From: a virus
DNA length: 43,000 nucleotides
IMG/VR virus record: IMGVR_UViG_3300032278_000023
Coordinates: 1-43,000 of that record
Reading direction: 5' to 3' (one strand)
The translations under genes were made by a program, and so were the position numbers. This document shows, piece by piece, positions 7,534-17,714 of the stretch. A model generated the notes under the pieces. That model did not search any database. It saw only the letters and a program-made list of their open reading frames with translations, and was not told the DNA's origin. The first letter of the stretch is position 1. Each line of letters begins with the position of its first letter.

Positions 7534-9183
7534 ATGCCGTATTCCATACCCAACGTAGAGGAGAGGCCGTTCGGTGCCGGTCGTCGTGCGGGCCCGCGAG
7601 ATTTCGATACTGGCGAAGGTCTTGAGGCGATTGCTCAGAAAGTGGGTGACACGGGCGATCTCGCTATGAGCCTGTTTGAGCAGGAGATGGATTCCCGCGT
7701 ATTGGGTGCCCTGTCTGGCGCGACCCGAGCTATGACGGATTTGGATCAATCGGTGCAAGCCGAGCCGGACCACAACAAGCGCATGGGGATGTACCAAGCG
7801 GGTTCCCAGAAGATTTCCCAGGAGTTCAGAAAAGGGGTTAAGTACCCAAAGTATCAGGAGGCGTTTGACGCGCGGTTTTTCCAACAGATGGAAAGCGGGC
7901 GAATCGCGGTACTGGACAACGTCCGCAACGCAAAGATCGCTTCCGCCCAGGCCACCCTGATTATGTCTGTGGAAACGCAACTGGACTCGGCTAAGAACAA
8001 CCCGGACCCGGTACGCCGTGAGGAAATATACAAAGAAACCTTGATGGATATCAGCTTGGCCGAGAAGAATGGGACACTCGGTCCAGTAGCAGCCGCACGG
8101 ATGAAGATTCAGGTGGGCAACGCGGAAGAAACTGAACGCATTATCTTTGACAGCTACGCGCTAGCGGACGAAATATATGACCAATACCCGGACCATGAGA
8201 AGCGCCGAGAGGCAATTCGCGAAGTACCCGCCCACATGCGAGATCGTGTAAGCGTGATCGTGGAGGGACGGTACGACCGAGAGCAAGCCCACGAGAAAGA
8301 AGCCAACGACGCGCAGTACATCGACGTTATGAAACGTGCGATGACTGACATGACTACGGAAGAGTTGGTTGATGCAGAGCTCCGGGCGAGAGATACCGCG
8401 ATGCCGTGGACTCCGAATCAGTTCGCCCAACTGCTATCGATTATTCAAGAACGCGATAACAAGGGGAAGACGCTTGACGGGAAGGCACTCGAGGCGACAA
8501 CGTATGATACGTTGGTCCGACTGGCCGCTGACCCTGTGACGCGACCCGACTTTTTGAATCTGAATCTGCGCGCAGAGTTTGGTCATGTACTTAGCGATAC
8601 ACTGATAAAGACATTGGAAACCGATCAGGGCAAAGGCGCATCGGAATTGGATGAACACGCCATGAACGAAATGGATATCGCACTTGCCACAATGAAACTG
8701 CCTATCAACAACGCCCAATTCGCAAAAGCGTCCGAGGACGATATGCGTGCCTCCCTACTGTTTCGCGAAAAGGTGGAGAAAGCTCTCAATAGAGCGCGGC
8801 ACGTTAAGCAGCAACCGTTGACCCGTATCGAAACGAGCACTGTCATCCAGGGGCTGAAAGATGAAGTCGTTCTGAAGACAGGGTGGTTTTCGGAGGACAC
8901 GGCGCGGCTGTTCGAGATGACACCAGCCCTTCTTGCCACTCCGACGTTGGTGGTACCCGAAGCGGCAGAGATCGCAATCCGGAACGGATTTCCGGAGAGT
9001 ATAGGTGACAGACAAGACCTAGAAGCGTTGCAAGCGATTCGGGACACATACGCGCTGATGCTGGAAAACCAGCAGGAGGGTTCTTCGTCTTTATCTGGAC
9101 TAATGGACGAATCCCAGAGGGCCGAGGCTGAAGGACAACCCGGCTGGAGAGCCAACTACCAGAACCGGGGCCCAAGATATTGA
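7534..9183 (+). CDS. Internal virion core protein, T7 gp15-like
   Basis: This 549-residue protein is predicted to be almost entirely helical, charged and without a membrane segment or signal peptide. Its N-terminal 70 residues (IPNVEERPFGAGRR and so on) resemble the starts of other podovirus core proteins, and the rest has long Glu/Lys/Arg-rich helices. It lies between the gp14-like and giant gp16-like genes, so by synteny it is the core protein ejected with them to build the trans-periplasmic channel. I see no catalytic motif. The stop TGA overlaps the TTG start of the next gene (TTGA at 9180-9183). Confidence 0.75.
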   Translation: MPYSIPNVEERPFGAGRRAGPRDFDTGEGLEAIAQKVGDTGDLAMSLFEQEMDSRVLGALSGATRAMTDLDQSVQAEPDHNKRMGMYQAGSQKISQEFRKGVKYPKYQEAFDARFFQQMESGRIAVLDNVRNAKIASAQATLIMSVETQLDSAKNNPDPVRREEIYKETLMDISLAEKNGTLGPVAAARMKIQVGNAEETERIIFDSYALADEIYDQYPDHEKRREAIREVPAHMRDRVSVIVEGRYDREQAHEKEANDAQYIDVMKRAMTDMTTEELVDAELRARDTAMPWTPNQFAQLLSIIQERDNKGKTLDGKALEATTYDTLVRLAADPVTRPDFLNLNLRAEFGHVLSDTLIKTLETDQGKGASELDEHAMNEMDIALATMKLPINNAQFAKASEDDMRASLLFREKVEKALNRARHVKQQPLTRIETSTVIQGLKDEVVLKTGWFSEDTARLFEMTPALLATPTLVVPEAAEIAIRNGFPESIGDRQDLEALQAIRDTYALMLENQQEGSSSLSGLMDESQRAEAEGQPGWRANYQNRGPRY

Positions 9184-12100
9184 GCTCTCTACTCTTCACC
9201 GACGAAGACATTCGCCACGCTGGCGAAGAGGTTCTCCGCAAGCGACACCAGAAACAAGTCGCCGATGTGAAGAATACAGCTATCGCTCGAGCCAGAGAAG
9301 AAGCACCTGACCGCGCCGAGGCGTTGAAGATTGAAAGCACCCAAGGTATCCCCTTCGACACAGCGGAGAGGAACCTACCGGAGATTAGGTCCGACGAAAA
9401 GGCGCGGGCCATCGCCGCCCAGTCGGAGAGGAGCGCAGCGACGGCGGAGTTGCTCAGCTCACCTGCGGGCCCCTTGTTGGCCGCTGAGCCAGACAAGGCG
9501 TTAGAACTTCTGAATGCACACCGAGCCCTTCAGAATCTTCCGTTTGTAACACCTGCTCAAAGTGTCGGCGCGGGGACTGCATTAGAACAAAGGCAGCCAG
9601 AACTGTATAGACCGCCGCCTACGTTTGGGGATTATGCGGGATCATATTGGGACCGTGGAACACAAGTGCGAGACATGGGCGTGTTGGCGGCTCGGGTTGG
9701 CATCCTGGGTGCAGGAACCGATGAGGAACGTCTTCAGCTTGAACACGCATTAAACAATCCCATCGTGCCACCGCAGATAGACATGCCATACGGTTTAGGC
9801 TGGGCCGATGACATTTTCGGAGAACTGATTACCCAGGGCCCGATCATGCTGGGGATCGGCACATACGCGGCTGCGGCTGCGGGCCTAGGCGCGGGCCTAG
9901 GCGCAGTAACGACTGGCGGCCCAGGTGCATTACCCGGCGCTGTGATAGCCGCACCGGGTGGTGTGTTCACGGGTAGCTGGCTGATAGAGGGCGGTGGCGT
10001 GTGGATGGAGTTGACCCTCCGCGCCAGAGAGATCGAAGCACGCACGGGCGAGGTAATTGATCCGGACGCGATACGCGGCGCGTCTGCTGTGGCGGGTATT
10101 GCTAGTGCGGGTCTGGAAACCGTAGGGCTAGGGTTTGCGATGCGGTTTGTCCCCGGCTACAGCCGCCTCAAAGCCAAACTGGTAGGCGAGGCGACCGAGG
10201 TATTGCTTACCAATCCGGGCGTGCGTGCTCGCCTCAAGCAAATAGGCAAGCGTATGCTGGGTTCTGCGGGGACGGAGGCCGCGACTGAATTGGGGCAAAC
10301 AGGGGTCCAGCAGGTTGCCGTCAAATCCACTGTGTCCGCTACGACGAACGAACCTTTTTCGTGGACGTTTGAAGACCTGTCGGAACTTGTGTGGTCTGCC
10401 ACGGTAGGCGGTGTAGTGGGGCCGGCCTATACAGGCGGTCTGGGTGTTCCCGTCGCAGGGGTAAACGCCCTCTATGAAGGACGGTACGCGAAGAAACGAG
10501 CCGAGTCTTTGACGGGTGCGGTCGATCAGGCCGTGGGCGATTTTGGGAAGCAGCTCAGAGAGGCCAATCCGGAGATGTACCGCGAGTGGCAGGCCCGCCT
10601 CATCGAAGAGTCCGGCGGCGACCCCAACCTATATATCGATGCCGAGAAGCTCAACGAGCTCTTTCAATCCGAGGATGTGGATGCCGAAGCCTTGGCCCAG
10701 GCACTGCCCGAGGTGTTCGAGCAGTTGCCCGAGGCGATGGCAACCGGCGCTGATGTGGTGGTGCCCCTCGCAGACTATTTGACGCACTTGCCCGAGCATC
10801 ACGAGGCCCTGGGTCAGGACGTTCGCTTCGCTCTCACCGCGCCTTCTGCTGCGGAGGCGGAGGCGTCTGAGGCTGATATAGAGGCTGCCCTCAACGAGAC
10901 GATGGAGGAGCTGGCCGAGGTTGACCGGGGTGGCGAGGAGCTCTCCCCTGGCGAAGGGGTCGAACAACAGTTCCTCAAGCAACTCATCGAGTCTGGGGCG
11001 GCCTCTCCGGATGTGGCGCGTCCACTCGCTGGGCTGTTGCGGACGTTTGTAGAACGGCTCGAGGGCCGTGGTGTAGGCGAGCAGGCGTTCGACTTCGGGT
11101 TGGATGTGGAAGGCCCTCTAGCGGACGAGCTCCGCCCCACGCTCGAGCAGGCTCTCGAGAAGCTGGATTACGGCGTCTTGCTTGATGAGATCCGTGGCGG
11201 GCTCGAGCCAGAGCTCAAGGGGCTACCGATGTATCCTCTACTGTCGCAGCTCAGGAGTTTTAACGACGGCCAAAAGATGAGAGGTGGCGTAGACCCCGAT
11301 AGCGAACTGGCTGGAGAGTTGCGGCACGCGGGTCTGACGCAGGATATGCTGCCAGGCATATTCAGGCGCGGGCCCGGAAGCTACACATCGCGGGATTCGT
11401 TGCTCGAGGTTTTAGGTGAGCAGGGGACGGAAACCTTTTACGCCCTAATTGCCAGGGGGGTGGACCGTCAGGAGGACCGCCAGGGTGGAGTAGAGCTGGA
11501 CGCGCAGCAGATTCTTGACGCTGTGACCGAAGAGCTGCAAGGATTTCCCCTGCGAACGGAAGAGCAACTAGAACAAATACGCGAGCGCCGGCAGCCGCGA
11601 GACGAATTGGCTGCGGTGCTTGACCAGTTGGGGCTGGATCTTGACGAGCTCGGCAACGAGGAAGTGATCTCCACCCTGATGGATCGGTACGGGACCACGC
11701 TCGAGCAGTCGGATGTAATACCCCCGGATATTGAAGACGCTCTACAGCGGGCCGCCCCGGAAGACATCGAGAAAGAAAACAAGAGGCTGGAGAAGCTGGT
11801 AGGTGAGTTCCCTGGCCTCGCCAACATTCTTCCGCTGCTGACTGGGAGCGAGAGAGCGAAGGTCAAAAAGAATGGGCTCGCCCGGATGCTCGAGGTGTTC
11901 GAGCACTTAGACCCCGAGGAACTCGCTACCGTGGCGTACTCGGGGAAAGCAAAGCGTGGCTGGTATCGCGCTAGCGCGCAGGCCATCCTTGATGTGTTCG
12001 GCCTAGAGGACGCTCCACGCTTTACCGCACTGCTGGCCTCCATGTCTCCCCAGACCTCGGTCGAGAACAACCTCATCAACGCACTCAACGTATGGGTGAA

Positions 12101-15100
12101 TTGGGACAAGGCTGGGCGACCAGCGGGCAGTAAAGAGTCTCAGAAGAAGGGCAAGGACAAGTGGGTCAGCCCCGAGATACTGGAAATCATGGGGGCTTCG
12201 GTTCAGGGGACGAAGGGCGTCAAGTCGGTACTGGATGCGTGGAGACAGAACTCTATACGGGCCCTGTCTGCGGAGACATCGGCAGACATGGAGCTCGACC
12301 TCACCATATCGGGCCCGAAGGTAAATTCCTTCATGCTCAATCTGAACAGCATGGTGAACGAGGTCACCCTTGACGCCTGGATGGCAAACTATGGGCTCAT
12401 GTCCCAGGAGATGCTGGCCGGCACCGGCATGAACGTGGCCGAAACGGAACCCGGCAAGGGCTCCGCCTACCTCGCTTTCAGCGCCGTGGTCCGGAGGGCT
12501 GCCGATGTTCTTACGGAGCGCACGGGCGAGCTGTGGACCCCCGCCGAGGTGCAGGAGACGGTTTGGTCATGGGCAAAGGTGCTCTATGAGAAGGCATCTA
12601 CAGCCGGTGAGGACCGTACCGCAAGGGGAATCCTGGCCGCCGCCGACCTTACAGCAGAGGAGATCAGCGATACCCCCGATTTTGCTACGTTGTTCGCAGG
12701 CGGGATCTATCGTAAGATATTAGAAGGAGCACAACTTGGCGAAGGCATCCGAGACACTCAAGAAGGCCGTGGAGTCCCTGTTGCAGAACGAGGAGACGAA
12801 GGCCCAGTCACGCAAGCGGAAGGTTCAGGCATTGCTCAAGATGCTTTCGAGCGACACCTCGCCTCCGCCGCAGACCGACTCGACGCCCTCCGGGCCGACC
12901 GCGAAAGAGATCGAGCAGCAAATCAAGGACTCGCCCTCTCCGAGGAGAATCTCCGGGGGCTCGGACTTCTAAACGCGCAGGGCTCCCTCGGCCTACCCGG
13001 TGATGGTGCCAAGCCAGTCCCGGTCGAGCAGTTGCACAAGGGCGCTCGCGTGCCCGCGTCCGCGCAGCGGTCCATTTACCGGGCCCTCGGGTTGGCGGCT
13101 ACCAAGGGCCAAGACACAAACGAGAGCCTTCGCATATACCCACTCCAAACCGTGTTCGGTGAAACGGTAGAAGAGGTGGAGGCCCAGCTCGCCCAGTGGC
13201 TCGAGAGGGTGGGCTGGGACTACCGAGTCTTCGGTCCCCATGCCGGCGAGAACGGCAAGGCTTTCTATCCGGACTTCAGCGACCCCGAGACACCGTCCTA
13301 CGAGAACAGTCGCACGGTCTGGATCTATGACCCCAGCGAGTCCGAAGGCTCGTTCATGGATCACGCCTACACGCTGGCGTGGCGCGTGACCCACGAGGTG
13401 GCCCACGGCATCGCGAACGAGCAGATGACCGAGAAGTACGGGGCCCGAGGCCGGCGTGCCGGGGCGTTGGGCATCATCGCAAAGGGTCCGCACCGCAAGC
13501 CGGAGGCACCGCTCACCCTGGCCGATGGGATGCGTGCGGTCGAGTGGGAGCACGTTACATTCCTCGAGCAGAGAAGGATACTTGAGGAAGAATTCGGAAT
13601 AGAAATTACGGACGAAGAGTTTCTGAAGGAGAACTCGGTCAACCTTGCGGGCGCGGTGCAGCGTGTACTCACCGGCCAATTTGGTGACCCAGGCGACCTG
13701 GGAGTTGGGGCCGTCGCTCTGGATAGCGATGTGCTTTTGGCGACCGCGTTCGACATCTTGAAGGTGGCGAGTTTTCAAATCACGGGAGACATCGCGCAGA
13801 CGTTCCCAGAGCAAGAGTCTCCCGTCTTCGGGAAGAAGACCGGAATCGAACTCACAGGTGAATACCGTAAGAGGCGGACAGCTCTCCTCAAGGCGCAAGC
13901 TGCCCCCGCCACTCTCGAGCAGGCCCAGGGTGCGGATCGGGTGGTGCGCGGATCGCTCACCTATGACCCGGAACTGCTCAATATCGTCATGCGGTTTACC
14001 GAGGCCAAGAACCTGAGCACCGGGCTCCATGAGATGGGCCATCTGTTTTTCGTGATGATGCTCCGGGCCGTCGAGCAGGGCACCGCAGACGAAGGGCTCG
14101 TATCTGATATCCAGAAAGCCATGAGTTTTCTGGGGGTCGAATCGCTCGAGGCGATTGGCACCGAGCAGCACGAAACGTGGGCACGAGCCTGGGAAGCGTA
14201 TCTGTACGAGGGCAAGGCTCCTAGCGCGGAGCTCCAGTCTCTCTTCCAACGCTTTAGCCAGTGGATGATCCAAGTATACAAGTCGATCAGAAAGCTCGAT
14301 GTAGAGTTGACCCCGGAGATCCGAGAAGTCTTCGACCGGATGCTGGCGACCGAGGAGCAGATAGAAGGCATCCAGGCGCAGGAGAGAATGGCCCCAGCGT
14401 TCAAAGCTCCGCACACAGGCGTGATGACCCAGGCAGAATTTAAGGCGCTTCAGGACGCTTATGGGCGCGCTCAGGGCCAAGCCAACGAGCAGGTGATGAA
14501 GAAGCTGATGCGGGAGCTGGAACGCGAGCTCTCCGAGCAGTGGAAGTCAGACCGGAAGCGGATGCGGGAGCAGGTCGAGACTGACATTAACTCCCAGCCC
14601 GTATACCAGCTCCGCCACTACCTACAGTTCAGGACGCTTCTAAACGAGGACGATCCGGAAGGTTTTGTCGCTCTCCGACTGGACCGGAAAGCCCTCGTAT
14701 CCAAGTACGGAAGATCGATACTGAAGGTACTGGGGGGTAGCGGGCAGTACTCTATGTGGCAGGCGGAGGGTGGGCTACACCCGGATGCTCTGGCGCGGAT
14801 GTTTAGTTTCAGCTCCGGGGATGCTCTGGTGCGGGCCTTGGCGGATAGCCAGAATCGCAAGGTCGCCATCGAGCAGGAAACCGACCGGCGGATGAAGGAA
14901 ACCTACGGGGATATCCTGAACGACGGCACGCTGACCGAGATGGCCCAGGACGCGCTCGAGAGTGATGCGAAGGGGAACTACCTGATCCGAGAGTTGCGGA
15001 TTCTGTCGCGGGCATCCGGAAAGCCGGACACTCCGCAGGCCGTCGCCAAGCAGATCGCCCGCCGGCAAATCAACGGGAAGCGCGTGCGGGATCTCCGACC

Positions 15101-17705
15101 CAACCTTTACCGCGAAGCAGAGGCCAGGGCGGCGCGTGAGATGCTCCAAGCTGTTGAGGATGAGGACTGGGAGGCGGCCCACGCGGCTGGGCTCCAGCGT
15201 CTGCTCAACCACTTCCTGATCGTTGAGGCCACCAAGGCGAAAGAGAAGATGGAGAGGGGGCGGGCCTACGCCCTGACCTTCGACAAGAAGACTACGCAGC
15301 AGCGGATCGGCAAGGCGGAAGGCGGCTATCTCGAGGAGATACTGTCGCTGCTCCATCGCTTCGACTTCCGGCGCATGAGCGATAAGGAGGCCGACCGGAG
15401 GCGGGCCAAGGTCATCCACTCCAAACCCACCCTACAGGAGTGGATCAAAACGGTGGAGGAGGAAGACGCCACGGCAAGTGTGGTGATCGATGAGAGACTG
15501 CGCGATGAAGGCTTCGCGACCCCGTGGAGAAACCTGCGGGTGGACGAGTTCGATGCGGTCATCGATGCGGTCAAGAACATAGAGCACCTCGCCCGTCTCA
15601 AGAACAAACTGCTTCTCGCCAAGGACAAGCGCACCCTCGCCGACAACGTCGAGCGGGCGGTGGAAACCATATCCAACAACAGCAGGACATCCGGCGAGAT
15701 TTCCAAAGAACCCAGGCGTGCCGAGGAGCGTGTCAAGAACGCTATCGGCCATACGTTTGCTAGCCATCGCAAGCTCGCGAGCCTTCTGAATGAGATGGAT
15801 GGCGGGGCGGGCGGAGTGATGTTCGACCTCATCATTCGGACAATGGACGAGCGCGGCACCTTTGAAACAGTCGAACGCGAGAAGGCGTGGGAGGCGCTCT
15901 CTGAGATATTCGCCCCCTTCTCGGACTATGGGAGCAGCGTCCGCAGGACTCTGACGGCGGCTACGTTGGGGAAGGTTCCCATGTTCCACGGGGAGCTGGA
16001 GAGTAAGGGGATGGTCGAGGGTCTGGGCGAAGAGCTCTCGCTCCAGGGCCGGATCGTGGCCGTCTTGAATATGAGCAACGCTGGCAACAAGCAGCGCCTG
16101 AAGGACGGGTACGACTGGAGCCCGGAGCAGATGCAGGCCATTGTCGATTCCCTCACAAAGGAGCAGTTTCAGTTTGTTCAGAAGTTGCTCACCTTTATTG
16201 GCTCCTATCAGAAGATGGCATTCGACAAAGAGAAGCGCGTCACCGGGGTTCGGCCAGAGGCTGTGGAGGCAACGCCCATCAGGCATTCGGTTCACGGCGA
16301 GATACCGGGCGGATACTTCCCCATCGCGGGCGATACGCTCCAGGGTGATAAGCAGTCTCTTGCGAATGCGGCGAAGGACGCGGCTCGGTCCACCTTGCGA
16401 GGGGCCGTAGTGCGGGCCATAACCCGGAACGGTCACCTCCAGGCACGCGCCGAGATGGTCAAAGGCACAAAGATACGGCTGGATCTAGGCGTGGCCTTTG
16501 AGCACATCGACAACGTGATACACGATGTGGCATGGCATGAGTGGCTCATTGATACAAACAAGATCATGGCGCACGGGGATGTACAAAAGGCGATCATGGA
16601 AGGGTTCGGTGAGCCTGTCTACGCCCAGATACGCAGCGCGCTCGAGGACATTGCGGCGGGGGATGTTCCGGCGCAGAAGGGCTGGGAACAGGCGGTCAAT
16701 CATATACGCAAGGGCTCGAGCATCGCCGGCATGGGGTGGAACGTAATGACCGGCGCGATCCAGCCTCTCGGCATCACTCAGTCTATGGTGCGTATCGGGC
16801 CGAAGTGGGTGGCGAAGGGGATCTCGAGATGGCTCCGGGGCGCTGCCACGATGGAGCACACGGTGCGCTGGATCTATGCCATGAGCCCGATGATGGCGAA
16901 CCGGGCGACCACTATGCAGCGCGAGATACGCGAGGTCCAGCAGAAGACCCTGAAGGGTGGAGCTTTTGACCCCGTGAAAGATTCCTACTTCTTTTTCATC
17001 GTGAAGATGCAGCAGGTGGTCGATGTGCCGACTTGGCTCGGTGCCTACGAGAAAGAGATGGACGCCAGCGGCGACGAGGCTCGAGCTGTGTCTATGGCCG
17101 ACCGGGCCGTGATCGATGCCCAGGGCGGCGGCCAGATTCAGGATCTCGCCAGGATACAGCGCGGCGGCCCGCTTCTGAAACTCTGGACAAATTTCTATTC
17201 GTTCTTCAATACGACTCTGAACCTGACTGCGGAGTCCTATCGCGGCACCGACTTCACATCACCGAAGGATGTGGGACGGTTCGCTGTGGACATGCTTCTG
17301 CTTCACACGGTGCCGCTGGTTCTCAGCAAACTCATGGCCGACGCCATCAGGCAGTCTTGGGACGAGGACGAGAGCTGGGCGGAATACATAGGCTGGGCGC
17401 ACGTCGCTTGGTTTGGCAATTTGTTTGTGGGTGCTCGTGAACTGACGGGAGCGGCGGAGGGATACTACGGGTATTCGGGTCCGGCGGGAGCTCGAGGGTT
17501 TGAAGCCATGAGCTCGATGTTAGGGCAGATGGCGCAGGGCGAAGCCGACCAGGCTCTGATGCACTCTACCATTAACACGATGGGCGTTGTCCTCCACCTG
17601 CCGGCGGTAGAGATTATGAGGGCCATCGAGGGCGGGCAGGCTCTTGCAGAGGGTACAGCCACGAGCCCCCATGTCCTCTTTACAGGCCCACCCAAGAAGC
17701 AATAG
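9180..17705 (+). CDS. Giant internal virion (polyvalent) protein with two HExxH zincin motifs
   Basis: This is 2841 residues, about twice T7 gp16. The start is TTG, overlapping the previous stop; no ATG lies nearby in frame. Visible parts: a charged N-terminus; Gly/Ala-rich hydrophobic stretches at about 222-265 and 300-325 that could enter a membrane; acidic helical regions to about 860; a region at about 870-1185 with SMSPQTSVENNL, resembling a domain common in phage polyvalent proteins; HEVAH at 1405-1409; HEMGH at 1617-1621 followed by an ARAWEAYLYEG segment typical of zincin-like phage domains; long coiled regions; and at about 2545-2720 a conserved block with VPTWLGAYEK and LKLWTNFYSFFN, like the LPD38-type polyvalent domain. 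Such proteins are packed in the head and ejected with the DNA. I do not see a T7-like N-terminal transglycosylase motif. Residues about 1186-1263 overlap another gene. Confidence 0.88.
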   Translation: MSSLLFTDEDIRHAGEEVLRKRHQKQVADVKNTAIARAREEAPDRAEALKIESTQGIPFDTAERNLPEIRSDEKARAIAAQSERSAATAELLSSPAGPLLAAEPDKALELLNAHRALQNLPFVTPAQSVGAGTALEQRQPELYRPPPTFGDYAGSYWDRGTQVRDMGVLAARVGILGAGTDEERLQLEHALNNPIVPPQIDMPYGLGWADDIFGELITQGPIMLGIGTYAAAAAGLGAGLGAVTTGGPGALPGAVIAAPGGVFTGSWLIEGGGVWMELTLRAREIEARTGEVIDPDAIRGASAVAGIASAGLETVGLGFAMRFVPGYSRLKAKLVGEATEVLLTNPGVRARLKQIGKRMLGSAGTEAATELGQTGVQQVAVKSTVSATTNEPFSWTFEDLSELVWSATVGGVVGPAYTGGLGVPVAGVNALYEGRYAKKRAESLTGAVDQAVGDFGKQLREANPEMYREWQARLIEESGGDPNLYIDAEKLNELFQSEDVDAEALAQALPEVFEQLPEAMATGADVVVPLADYLTHLPEHHEALGQDVRFALTAPSAAEAEASEADIEAALNETMEELAEVDRGGEELSPGEGVEQQFLKQLIESGAASPDVARPLAGLLRTFVERLEGRGVGEQAFDFGLDVEGPLADELRPTLEQALEKLDYGVLLDEIRGGLEPELKGLPMYPLLSQLRSFNDGQKMRGGVDPDSELAGELRHAGLTQDMLPGIFRRGPGSYTSRDSLLEVLGEQGTETFYALIARGVDRQEDRQGGVELDAQQILDAVTEELQGFPLRTEEQLEQIRERRQPRDELAAVLDQLGLDLDELGNEEVISTLMDRYGTTLEQSDVIPPDIEDALQRAAPEDIEKENKRLEKLVGEFPGLANILPLLTGSERAKVKKNGLARMLEVFEHLDPEELATVAYSGKAKRGWYRASAQAILDVFGLEDAPRFTALLASMSPQTSVENNLINALNVWVNWDKAGRPAGSKESQKKGKDKWVSPEILEIMGASVQGTKGVKSVLDAWRQNSIRALSAETSADMELDLTISGPKVNSFMLNLNSMVNEVTLDAWMANYGLMSQEMLAGTGMNVAETEPGKGSAYLAFSAVVRRAADVLTERTGELWTPAEVQETVWSWAKVLYEKASTAGEDRTARGILAAADLTAEEISDTPDFATLFAGGIYRKILEGAQLGEGIRDTQEGRGVPVAERGDEGPVTQAEGSGIAQDAFERHLASAADRLDALRADRERDRAANQGLALSEENLRGLGLLNAQGSLGLPGDGAKPVPVEQLHKGARVPASAQRSIYRALGLAATKGQDTNESLRIYPLQTVFGETVEEVEAQLAQWLERVGWDYRVFGPHAGENGKAFYPDFSDPETPSYENSRTVWIYDPSESEGSFMDHAYTLAWRVTHEVAHGIANEQMTEKYGARGRRAGALGIIAKGPHRKPEAPLTLADGMRAVEWEHVTFLEQRRILEEEFGIEITDEEFLKENSVNLAGAVQRVLTGQFGDPGDLGVGAVALDSDVLLATAFDILKVASFQITGDIAQTFPEQESPVFGKKTGIELTGEYRKRRTALLKAQAAPATLEQAQGADRVVRGSLTYDPELLNIVMRFTEAKNLSTGLHEMGHLFFVMMLRAVEQGTADEGLVSDIQKAMSFLGVESLEAIGTEQHETWARAWEAYLYEGKAPSAELQSLFQRFSQWMIQVYKSIRKLDVELTPEIREVFDRMLATEEQIEGIQAQERMAPAFKAPHTGVMTQAEFKALQDAYGRAQGQANEQVMKKLMRELERELSEQWKSDRKRMREQVETDINSQPVYQLRHYLQFRTLLNEDDPEGFVALRLDRKALVSKYGRSILKVLGGSGQYSMWQAEGGLHPDALARMFSFSSGDALVRALADSQNRKVAIEQETDRRMKETYGDILNDGTLTEMAQDALESDAKGNYLIRELRILSRASGKPDTPQAVAKQIARRQINGKRVRDLRPNLYREAEARAAREMLQAVEDEDWEAAHAAGLQRLLNHFLIVEATKAKEKMERGRAYALTFDKKTTQQRIGKAEGGYLEEILSLLHRFDFRRMSDKEADRRRAKVIHSKPTLQEWIKTVEEEDATASVVIDERLRDEGFATPWRNLRVDEFDAVIDAVKNIEHLARLKNKLLLAKDKRTLADNVERAVETISNNSRTSGEISKEPRRAEERVKNAIGHTFASHRKLASLLNEMDGGAGGVMFDLIIRTMDERGTFETVEREKAWEALSEIFAPFSDYGSSVRRTLTAATLGKVPMFHGELESKGMVEGLGEELSLQGRIVAVLNMSNAGNKQRLKDGYDWSPEQMQAIVDSLTKEQFQFVQKLLTFIGSYQKMAFDKEKRVTGVRPEAVEATPIRHSVHGEIPGGYFPIAGDTLQGDKQSLANAAKDAARSTLRGAVVRAITRNGHLQARAEMVKGTKIRLDLGVAFEHIDNVIHDVAWHEWLIDTNKIMAHGDVQKAIMEGFGEPVYAQIRSALEDIAAGDVPAQKGWEQAVNHIRKGSSIAGMGWNVMTGAIQPLGITQSMVRIGPKWVAKGISRWLRGAATMEHTVRWIYAMSPMMANRATTMQREIREVQQKTLKGGAFDPVKDSYFFFIVKMQQVVDVPTWLGAYEKEMDASGDEARAVSMADRAVIDAQGGGQIQDLARIQRGGPLLKLWTNFYSFFNTTLNLTAESYRGTDFTSPKDVGRFAVDMLLLHTVPLVLSKLMADAIRQSWDEDESWAEYIGWAHVAWFGNLFVGARELTGAAEGYYGYSGPAGARGFEAMSSMLGQMAQGEADQALMHSTINTMGVVLHLPAVEIMRAIEGGQALAEGTATSPHVLFTGPPKKQ
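12736..12972 (+). CDS. Candidate overprinted gene inside the giant virion protein gene
   Basis: A 78-residue frame lies in the +1 frame relative to the giant gene. It starts on TTG preceded by AAGGAG (12725-12730) at five bases and ends at TAA. By hand count 67 of its 78 codons end in G or C, whereas the giant frame over the same bases has only about 38 of 78, so the composition here favours this frame. The protein has a basic helical start (ASETLKKAVESLLQNEE, then KRKVQALLKML), a Ser/Pro/Thr-rich middle and a short helix. The giant protein at this point looks like a linker. It may be a true overlapping gene, or a once separate small gene trapped when two large genes fused. Function is unknown; no family recognised. 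Confidence 0.5.
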   Translation: MAKASETLKKAVESLLQNEETKAQSRKRKVQALLKMLSSDTSPPPQTDSTPSGPTAKEIEQQIKDSPSPRRISGGSDF

Positions 17706-17714
17706 GATGCAGAT

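Noticed and set aside
12993-14480. 495-residue open frame on the minus strand
   Set aside because: It mirrors the giant virion gene, whose GC-rich third positions keep the opposite strand open. No ribosome binding site, family motif or operon context.
15432-16436. 334-residue open frame on the minus strand
   Set aside because: Same cause: a shadow of the giant gene, which carries recognisable domains here.
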